Below are positions 15,905 through 21,177 of a stretch of DNA of 21,177 bases, in pieces. The stretch covers positions 1 through 21,177 of the forward strand of contig DASWJX010000231.1 in the NCBI GenBank assembly GCA_036396915.1, given 5' to 3'. Under the pieces are notes generated by a model. The model had not been told where the DNA came from. It saw nothing but the letters and a program-made list of their open reading frames with translations, and did not search any database. The DNA comes from BM509 sp036396915 (GTDB lineage Bacteria > Desulfobacterota > Desulfuromonadia > Desulfuromonadales > Geopsychrobacteraceae). Both the position numbers and the translations under genes were made by a program. The stretch's first letter is position 1. Each line of letters begins with the position of its first letter.

Positions 15905-17065
15905 ATGAAACAACTCGCCATCCTCGGTTCCACCGGTTCCATCGGGGTCAGCACCCTGCGGATCGTCGAAGCCTTTCCCGACAAATTCCAGGTGACGGCT
16001 CTGACTGCCGGCGGCAATATCGATCTGCTGCTGGAGCAGATCCGACGTTTTCAGCCACAGGTGGTGGCCGTTCTCGCCGAACGGGACGCGGAGGCACTGG
16101 CCGCCACGCTCGGCGCCGACGGCCCCGAAGTGCTGCATGGCGTTGCTGGGCTGGTGCGCTGCGCCGGCCATCCGCAGGTTTCCACCGTCGTTGCGGCGAT
16201 TGTCGGGGCCGCGGGGCTGGTGCCGACCATGGCGGCCATTCAGGCCGGCAAGGATGTCGCTCTGGCCAACAAGGAGACGCTGGTTACGGCCGGGCCGCTG
16301 GTCATGACCGCCGTGCGGAAACATCGGGTCAAGCTGCTGCCCGTCGACAGTGAACACTCCGCGATTTTCCAGTCTCTCGAAGGTCATCAGAATCAGGATA
16401 TCCGCAGGTTGATCCTGACCGCGTCCGGCGGTCCGTTCCGGCAATGGCCTTTGTCGCGCATGGCCTCGGTTACCCCGGCCGATGCCCTGGCTCACCCCAA
16501 TTGGGTAATGGGCCGCAAGATCTCCATCGATTCCGCAACCATGATGAACAAGGGTCTGGAAGTGATCGAGGCGCGCTGGTTGTTCGACCTGCCGGTTGAC
16601 AGAATCGCCGTGCACGTCCATCCTGAAAGTATCGTTCATTCCATGGTTGAGTACCGCGATGGCGCGGTGCTGGCCCAGCTTGGTATTCCCGACATGCAGA
16701 CGCCCATCGCGTATGCCCTCTCCTGGCCGGATCGCTTGCCGCTGGATCTGCAACCGCTCGATCTGTGCAAGGCCGGTCCCCTGAATTTTTCAGAACCGGA
16801 TCTGGAAAAGTTTCCCTGCCTGGCTCTGGCCTACGCGGCCGGTGCGGCGGGGGGGAGCGCTCCGGCGGTTCTCAATGCGGCGAACGAAGTCGCCGTTGAG
16901 GCGTTTCTTGGCGGACGGCTGCCTTTTTTGCAGATACCGCGACTGATCGAGAAGGTTCTTGAACAACACAGTGTGGAAGCATTGACAACCATCGATCAGG
17001 TGCTGCGCGCCGACCAGCAGGGTCGCGCTGTCGCCCGTGAATTGATAAGTGGAGGTTTGACTTGA
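15905..17065 (+). CDS. dxr: 1-deoxy-D-xylulose 5-phosphate reductoisomerase
   Basis: Converts DXP to 2-C-methyl-D-erythritol 4-phosphate with NADPH, the committed step of the MEP isoprenoid pathway that feeds UppS; cytosolic, metal-dependent. 386 residues. The NADPH site is AILGSTGSIGVSTL (5-18); ANKETLVTAG is at 121-130; metal ligands are in VDSEHSAIFQ (147-156); the substrate loop follows TASGGPFR (172-179); and NWVMGRKISIDSATMMNKG spans 199-217, with HPESIVHSMVEY at 239-250. I chose ATG 15905 because relatives begin MKxLAILGSTG. A TTG at 15893 overlaps the cdsA TGA and would add four residues. The ribosome binding site is unclear. It runs into rseP with a TTGA overlap. Confidence 0.97.
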   Translation: MKQLAILGSTGSIGVSTLRIVEAFPDKFQVTALTAGGNIDLLLEQIRRFQPQVVAVLAERDAEALAATLGADGPEVLHGVAGLVRCAGHPQVSTVVAAIVGAAGLVPTMAAIQAGKDVALANKETLVTAGPLVMTAVRKHRVKLLPVDSEHSAIFQSLEGHQNQDIRRLILTASGGPFRQWPLSRMASVTPADALAHPNWVMGRKISIDSATMMNKGLEVIEARWLFDLPVDRIAVHVHPESIVHSMVEYRDGAVLAQLGIPDMQTPIAYALSWPDRLPLDLQPLDLCKAGPLNFSEPDLEKFPCLALAYAAGAAGGSAPAVLNAANEVAVEAFLGGRLPFLQIPRLIEKVLEQHSVEALTTIDQVLRADQQGRAVARELISGGLT

Positions 17066-18381
17066 TCACCGTCATCGCCGGCATTGCCATGCTCGGCATT
17101 CTGGTCTTTGTTCACGAGTTGGGACATTTTGCCGTCGCCAAGTTTTCGGGTGTAAGAGTTCTCAAATTTTCTCTCGGCTTCGGACCCAAGCTGCTGTCTC
17201 GGACCTGGGGCGATACTGAATATCTGATCTGCGCCATCCCGCTCGGCGGCTATGTGCAGATGCTGGGGGAGGGGGGGGGAGAAAACGGCGAGACGGGCGC
17301 GTTGACGGAAGAGGAAAAAGCCTTTTCGTTCGCCGAGAAGCCGCTCTCCAGGCGCCTGGCGATTGTCGCCGCCGGGCCCCTGATGAATCTTCTGCTGCCG
17401 TTTCTGATTTTGCCGGTGTCCTACCTGGTCGGCGTCCAGCTTCCGGCTTATTACGAGCAACCGCCCTGCATCGGCCATGTTGCCGCCGATACCGAAGCGG
17501 AACAAGCCGGATTTGTCGCCGGCGACTGTCTTGCGGAGATCAACGGACGGGCCTTGGGCAGCTGGAACGACGCCAACAAGGCCCTGCTCGGTGCGGCGGG
17601 GGACGCCCTGGTCTTCACCGTCCAGCGCGAGGGGCGGACCATTGCCCTGCAGCTTCCGGATGAAAACAACAGCCTTGAAGGTTTGCAGGCACTGGGCCTG
17701 CTGCCTGAGCAATCGGCATTGATCGGGGGGCTGGTTCCGGGGATGCCGGCGGAAGAAGCGGGATTGCAGGTGGGCGATCGTATCCTGGAGATCGATCAGC
17801 GCGAGATCACCTCCTGGTACGATCTCAAGCCGGTCCTTCAGGAGAGCGGAGCTGCGGCCGTGCCGATCGTGGTGGATCGCAACGGAGCGCTGATCGAGGT
17901 CGACATCAAACCGCGGCTGAAGGAGGAGGACGGGTCTTATCTGGTCGGCATCGCGCCGATGACCGAGACGATCATGAAGCGCTTCGGTGTCGTCGCGTCG
18001 ATTCGGGAGGGTGCCTCCCGCTCGGTGGAGCTGATCGAGCTGACCCTGGTTTTTATCCAGAAACTTTTCACCGGCAATGTCTCGGCTAAAAATATCGGCG
18101 GACCGATTACGGTAGTGCAGGTCGCCGGTCAGGCCGCCCAGGCCGATCTGTCGGCGGTTTTGTCGATCCTGGCCTTTATCTCCATACAGCTGGGGATTCT
18201 CAATCTGCTGCCGATTCCGATTCTGGACGGCGGACATATTTTCTTCTACTTTTTCGAGATGGTTTTCCGGCGGCCGTTATCGATGTGGGCGCGCGAAGTC
18301 GCCCAGCAGATCGGTCTGCTGCTGCTGATCCTGTTGATGCTCCTGGCGTTCTATAACGATCTGGTTCGACTATGGCCCTAG
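17062..18381 (+). CDS. rseP: Site-2 intramembrane metalloprotease RseP
   Basis: Zinc protease that cuts membrane-spanning substrates such as the anti-sigma-E factor after DegS-type cleavage, and clears signal-peptide remnants; inner membrane. 439 residues. The zinc motif HELGH is at 18-22 in the first membrane helix, followed by SLGFGPKLLSR. There are two tandem PDZ domains (about 125-200 and 210-290), each with a GF/GL-x-x-GD carboxylate loop. The third zinc ligand, Asp389, is in NLLPIPILDGG (381-391). The start is TTG at 17062, with GGAGG at 17051-17055, overlapping the dxr stop as TTGA. A run of nine G (17271-17279) encodes Gly residues 71-73 and keeps the frame. rseP overlaps tsaB by 10 nt. 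Confidence 0.97.
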   Translation: MITVIAGIAMLGILVFVHELGHFAVAKFSGVRVLKFSLGFGPKLLSRTWGDTEYLICAIPLGGYVQMLGEGGGENGETGALTEEEKAFSFAEKPLSRRLAIVAAGPLMNLLLPFLILPVSYLVGVQLPAYYEQPPCIGHVAADTEAEQAGFVAGDCLAEINGRALGSWNDANKALLGAAGDALVFTVQREGRTIALQLPDENNSLEGLQALGLLPEQSALIGGLVPGMPAEEAGLQVGDRILEIDQREITSWYDLKPVLQESGAAAVPIVVDRNGALIEVDIKPRLKEEDGSYLVGIAPMTETIMKRFGVVASIREGASRSVELIELTLVFIQKLFTGNVSAKNIGGPITVVQVAGQAAQADLSAVLSILAFISIQLGILNLLPIPILDGGHIFFYFFEMVFRRPLSMWAREVAQQIGLLLLILLMLLAFYNDLVRLWP

Positions 18382-19133
18382 CCGACTGCCCATCGGACTC
18401 AAGTCCGCTCATTCTCGCCATCGACACCTCATCGCTGACCGGCAGTGTTGCGCTTTGTCGCGGCGCTACGCTGCTGGCGGAATCTCTGCTGCACCTGCGC
18501 AGTACCCACAGTGAACGGCTGCTGGTGCAGATTGAGCAGGTCCTGGCGATGACCGGCGTCAGCGTTGAACAACTCGACCTGCTGGCCGTGGTTCACGGAC
18601 CGGGCTCCTTTACCGGTTTGCGGGTCGGACTTGCCACCGCCAAAGGATTGGCGACCGCGGCCGGGATTCCGGTGGTCGGCTTCTCGACCCTGGAGGTTCT
18701 GGCCATGAACCTGCCCCTTTGTCCTTATCCGGTTTGTGCTTTTCTGGATGCCAGGAAACAGGAAGTCTACAGTGGTCTCTTCGACTGTCGGGAGGGGTTC
18801 CCGGTGGCGGTCGGCGAGGAGGCTGTGCTGCCCCCTGCCGATCTGCTGCAACGGCTCGAAGGCGACGTCGCGCTGGTCGGCGACGCGGTTCCCCTCTATC
18901 GGTCGTTGATTGAACAACAGTTGGGAACACGGGCCAAACTGCCGCCGGCAGTGGCTCATCAGCCGCGCGCATCAGCCGTCGCCGCCCTGGCGGCACGCCG
19001 CTACGCGGCCGGAGAGTTGCCCACCACGGAAGCGTTGACGCCCCGCTATATCAGGCCTTCCGACGCCGACTTGCCGAAGAGCCGGGCGGAGCAGGGAGCG
19101 CATGACCGGCTTGCGTCCGAGCGGCAAATTTAA
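18372..19133 (+). CDS. tsaB: tRNA threonylcarbamoyladenosine synthesis protein TsaB
   Basis: Partner of TsaD and TsaE in adding threonylcarbamoyl to A37 of ANN-decoding tRNAs; cytosolic. 253 residues. An ASKHA-type N-terminus, LILAIDTSSLTGSVALC, is followed by the diagnostic VHGPGSFTGLRVGLATAKGLA, then GFSTLEVLA and FLDARKQEVYSGLF. The C-terminal part (PRYIRPSDADLPK) matches family members. It lacks the metal-binding His pair of TsaD, as expected for TsaB. ATG 18372 overlaps the rseP TAG (18379-18381) in another frame and has no good ribosome binding site, so translational coupling is likely. tsaD, tsaE and tsaC are not in the window. Confidence 0.93.
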   Translation: MALADCPSDSSPLILAIDTSSLTGSVALCRGATLLAESLLHLRSTHSERLLVQIEQVLAMTGVSVEQLDLLAVVHGPGSFTGLRVGLATAKGLATAAGIPVVGFSTLEVLAMNLPLCPYPVCAFLDARKQEVYSGLFDCREGFPVAVGEEAVLPPADLLQRLEGDVALVGDAVPLYRSLIEQQLGTRAKLPPAVAHQPRASAVAALAARRYAAGELPTTEALTPRYIRPSDADLPKSRAEQGAHDRLASERQI

Positions 19134-19156
19134 TTCGGTACGGTGCGGCTGCGTTG

Positions 19157-19186
19157 TTGACAATAGTGCAACGCTTTGGTTATTTT
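19157..19186 (+). promoter_or_regulatory. Candidate promoter of the DUF465 gene
   Basis: TTGACA (19157-19162, 6 of 6) and TATTTT (19181-19186, 4 of 6) are 18 nt apart, 24 nt after the tsaB stop, with a leader of about 40 nt. No terminator is visible between tsaB and this element, so read-through may add to it. Confidence 0.5.
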
Positions 19187-19231
19187 TAGAGCACGTATTC
19201 GTTAGCCCTAACCCATGTGTGGAGGTGAAAA

Positions 19232-19450
19232 ATGAATATTGACCAGAATGTGTTGCAAAACCTGCTCGACAACAACCCCCGGTTCCGCATGCTCTACGAA
19301 GAACATATGATTTTTGAGAAACAACTGGCGGAATATGAAAAAAAATCCTTTCTCTCGCCGCAGGAAGAAGTGGAGCAGAACAAAGTTAAAAAAATGAAGC
19401 TGGTCGGTAAGGATGAAATGGAACGATTGATCGTCTCCGTCAGGCCCTGA
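19232..19450 (+). CDS. Small DUF465/YdcH-family coiled-coil protein, function unknown
   Basis: 72 residues, charged, mostly helical in appearance. The pattern (N-terminal LLDNNPRFRMLYEEHMIFEKQLAEYEKK; C-terminal VKKMKLVGKDEMERLIVS) matches the DUF465 layout: a short helix, an acidic linker and a K-x-x-K-L-x-x-KD-E-x-x-x-L-I end. No signal peptide, no membrane segment and no cysteine. The ribosome binding site is excellent (GGAGGTG, 19221-19227). It sits between tsaB and ilvB with its own candidate promoter, and a 13-bp hairpin follows. The family's biochemical role is not established, and I assign none. Confidence 0.85.
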   Translation: MNIDQNVLQNLLDNNPRFRMLYEEHMIFEKQLAEYEKKSFLSPQEEVEQNKVKKMKLVGKDEMERLIVSVRP

Positions 19451-19482
19451 GCAACAGCTTTTTATTATAGCAGACAGTTTTT

Positions 19483-19512
19483 AAAGGGTTTAAGCAGATG
19501 CTTAGACCCTTT
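19483..19512. terminator. Hairpin downstream of the DUF465 gene
   Basis: AAAGGGTTTAAGC (19483-19495) pairs with GCTTAGACCCTTT (19500-19512), 13 bp with one T-G wobble, around a 4-nt loop, 33 nt past the stop. No T-run follows, so it may be a weak terminator, a 3'-end stabiliser, or the first structure of the ilvB leader. Confidence 0.5.
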
Positions 19513-19585
19513 GCTGCATGTAATTGGTTGTCATCCCCCGGTCGGCGGGTGGCCGCTTACCCTAAATGCAGGAGTGTGGATTTAG

Positions 19586-19673
19586 CGCTTCGGTTCCGGA
19601 CGACATCCTGAACCGATTACGGAACCGGCTTCCACCGATTTCAGCGGAATCAGTGAAGCGATTATTTTATTTT
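19586..19673 (+). promoter_or_regulatory. Structured ilvB leader, possible attenuator
   Basis: CGGTTC (19591-19596) can pair with GAACCG (19610-19615), extended by GGA/TCC. The overlapping CGGTTCCG (19591-19598) can instead pair with CGGAACCG (19620-19627). CGCTTC (19586-19591) can close on GAAGCG (19655-19660), followed by the T-rich ATTATTTTATTTT (19661-19673). Competing stems before a T-rich stretch, 54 nt ahead of ilvB, look like a regulated leader. No known riboswitch, complete T-box motif or branched-chain-rich leader peptide was recognised. Confidence 0.4.
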
Positions 19674-19726
19674 GTAATTTCGGAGAGACTGCCTCATGGC
19701 GGCAGCGCAATACTGAGGAGGATGTG

Positions 19727-21177
19727 GTGAAAAGAACCGGTTCACAAATTTTACTGGACTGCTTGCAGCTTGAGGGCGTGGAGAAGGTATTCGGCTATCC
19801 GGGCGGGGCGGTCATCAATATCTACGATGATCTGTACGATTCGCCGATTCAGCATATCCTGAACCGCCATGAACAGGCCGCTGTCCACGCCGCCGACGGC
19901 TATGCACGGGCCAGCGGCAAGGTCGGCGTGGTGATCGCCACCAGTGGCCCCGGCGCCACAAATACGGTCACCGGGATTGCAACGGCCTATATGGATTCGA
20001 TTCCGATGGTGATCATCTGCGGTCAGGTGCCGACCCCTCTGATCGGCAACGATGCCTTCCAGGAAGCGGATATCGTCGGGATTACCCGCCCCTGCACCAA
20101 GCACAACTATCTGGTTCAGGACATCAAGGACCTGCCGCGGATGATCAAGGAGGCCTTCTATATTGCTCGAACCGGCCGCCCCGGGCCGGTTCTGATCGAT
20201 CTGCCGAAAGATATCCAGGTTGCCACGCTCAATTTTTCCTATCCCGACAGCGTGCATCTGCGCGGCTACAAGCCGACCGTCAGCGGCAACGTCCGCCAGA
20301 TCGAAAAAGCCGCGAGGATGATTCTTGGCGCCAGAAAGCCGGTTCTCTACGTCGGCGGCGGCATCTCCCTCTCCAATGCCGGTGAAGTGCTGCTCAAACT
20401 GGCCGAGATGGCGCAGATTCCGGTGACGACGACGCTGATGGCCATGTCGGCCTTTCCCCAGCGCCATCCGCTGGCGCTGGGCATGTTGGGCATGCACGGC
20501 ACGTATTACGCCAACATGGCGGTGACCGACTGCGATCTGCTGATCGCCGTGGGCGCCCGCTTTGATGATCGGGTTACCGGTCGGATCGACGCCTTCGCCA
20601 AAAAGGCCAAGGTGATCCATGTCGATATCGATCCGACCTCCATCAAGAAAAATGTGCCGGTCGATCTGCCGATTGTCGGTGACATCAAGAACGTTCTGGA
20701 AACGCTGATCGGTAAACTGCAGGAGCGGGACGACGAACTGAGCGAGTTGAAAGCCGCGACAGCCGACTGGCTCTCGGCTGTCGATGACTGGAAGGCGGCG
20801 CATCCGATGAGCTACAAGCAATCCAAATCCGTCATCAAGCCCCAGTATGTCATCGAGAAAATTCGTGAACTCAGCGACGATGACGCGATTATTACGACCG
20901 AAGTCGGCCAGCACCAGATGTGGACCGCCCAGTTCTTCAAGTTTTCCCAGCCGCGGACCTTTCTGACCTCCGGCGGGCTGGGCACCATGGGCTTCGGTCT
21001 GCCCGCCGCACTCGGTGCTCAGGTAGCTTTCCCCGGTCGCCAGGTCATCGACATCTCCGGTGACGGTTCCTTCCAGATGAACTCCCAGGAACTGGCGACC
21101 CTGGTTCAATATCGGCTGCCGGTAAAAATCGCGATCCTCAACAACAATTTTCTCGGCATGGTTCGGCAGTGGCAGCA
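19727..21177 (+). CDS. ilvB: Acetolactate synthase large (catalytic) subunit, 3' end missing
   Basis: Thiamine-diphosphate enzyme that condenses two pyruvates, or pyruvate with 2-oxobutyrate, at the start of valine, leucine and isoleucine synthesis; cytosolic, FAD-containing. 483 codons are present of an expected 560-570. FGYPGGAVINIYD opens the protein; catalytic Glu49 is in RHEQAAVHAADGYARASG; the ATSGPGATNTVTGIA loop follows; RFDDRVTGR is in the FAD domain; and TSGGLGTMGFGLPAALGAQ leads into the diphosphate-binding GDGSFQMNSQELATL at about 445. The start is GTG 19727, with AGGAGG at 19716-19721. The 276-nt gap upstream is structured. The small subunit gene ilvN would be expected just past the right edge. 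Confidence 0.98.
   Translation, partial: MKRTGSQILLDCLQLEGVEKVFGYPGGAVINIYDDLYDSPIQHILNRHEQAAVHAADGYARASGKVGVVIATSGPGATNTVTGIATAYMDSIPMVIICGQVPTPLIGNDAFQEADIVGITRPCTKHNYLVQDIKDLPRMIKEAFYIARTGRPGPVLIDLPKDIQVATLNFSYPDSVHLRGYKPTVSGNVRQIEKAARMILGARKPVLYVGGGISLSNAGEVLLKLAEMAQIPVTTTLMAMSAFPQRHPLALGMLGMHGTYYANMAVTDCDLLIAVGARFDDRVTGRIDAFAKKAKVIHVDIDPTSIKKNVPVDLPIVGDIKNVLETLIGKLQERDDELSELKAATADWLSAVDDWKAAHPMSYKQSKSVIKPQYVIEKIRELSDDDAIITTEVGQHQMWTAQFFKFSQPRTFLTSGGLGTMGFGLPAALGAQVAFPGRQVIDISGDGSFQMNSQELATLVQYRLPVKIAILNNNFLGMVRQWQ

Noticed and set aside
19498..19606. A 35-codon open frame starting inside the hairpin loop after DUF465
   Set aside because: Its ATG lies in the hairpin and the product has no branched-chain run and no family resemblance.
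19566..19730. A 54-codon open frame in the ilvB leader ending TGA across the ilvB GTG
   Set aside because: No ribosome binding site before its ATG, and Ile/Leu/Val content (13 of 54) is ordinary, with no run of branched-chain codons as in attenuation peptides. The overlap with the ilvB start may be chance.
19751..21109. A 452-codon open frame antisense to ilvB
   Set aside because: Shadow of the acetolactate synthase gene; no recognisable fold or start signal.

Overview
The window is GC-rich, densely coded bacterial chromosome with no sign of plasmid, phage or transposon DNA. The block rpsB-tsf-pyrH-frr-(ferredoxin)-uppS-cdsA-dxr-rseP-tsaB-(DUF465)-ilvB, the separate lptF and lptG genes (a Gram-negative envelope) and a long-form S-adenosylhomocysteine hydrolase suggest a Gram-negative bacterium. 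From memory of gene order, the best guess is a Geobacter/Desulfuromonas/Pelobacter-type member of the Desulfuromonadales. This is an inference from synteny and protein character, not from a search.

Layout. (1) 1-3710, minus strand: an aapJQMP-type general L-amino-acid ABC importer. The order is binding protein, two permeases, then an ATPase cut by the left edge. It has a near-consensus promoter, and a strong stem-loop separates the binding protein gene from the first permease gene. (2) 3958-5244, minus: enolase, with its own terminator and promoter. (3) 5394-8097, plus: a family-2 glycosyltransferase, then ahcY, which starts at GTG. (4) 8277-10549, minus: lptG and lptF, the permease pair of the lipopolysaccharide exporter. 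They overlap through GTGA, and lptF starts within a divergent promoter region shared with rpsB. (5) 10666-14233, plus: rpsB, tsf, pyrH, frr and a 54-residue two-cluster ferredoxin, closed by a strong terminator. (6) 14249-19133, plus: uppS, cdsA, dxr, rseP, tsaB, a tightly overlapping envelope/isoprenoid operon. (7) 19157-21177, plus: a small DUF465 protein, a 276-nt structured gap, and ilvB (acetolactate synthase large subunit) cut by the right edge.

How the genes work together. Ribosomal protein S2, EF-Ts, RRF and UMP kinase serve translation and nucleotide supply. Dxr makes isoprenoid precursors, UppS condenses them into the undecaprenyl carrier, CdsA makes CDP-diacylglycerol, and RseP is the site-2 protease of the envelope stress response. 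LptF/LptG export lipopolysaccharide. The Aap transporter, IlvB and AhcY cover amino-acid uptake, branched-chain synthesis and the methyl cycle.

Most of the window is conserved housekeeping, and I see no evidence of an undescribed multi-gene system. The points most worth a second look are regulatory. cdsA appears to start at the rare codon ATT, overlapping the uppS stop and preceded by a good ribosome binding site. The ilvB leader contains competing stems followed by a T-rich stretch. rpsB has a long leader hairpin. A UUCG-capped stem lies between rpsB and tsf. A ferredoxin gene sits between frr and uppS. rseP contains a run of nine G in its coding sequence.
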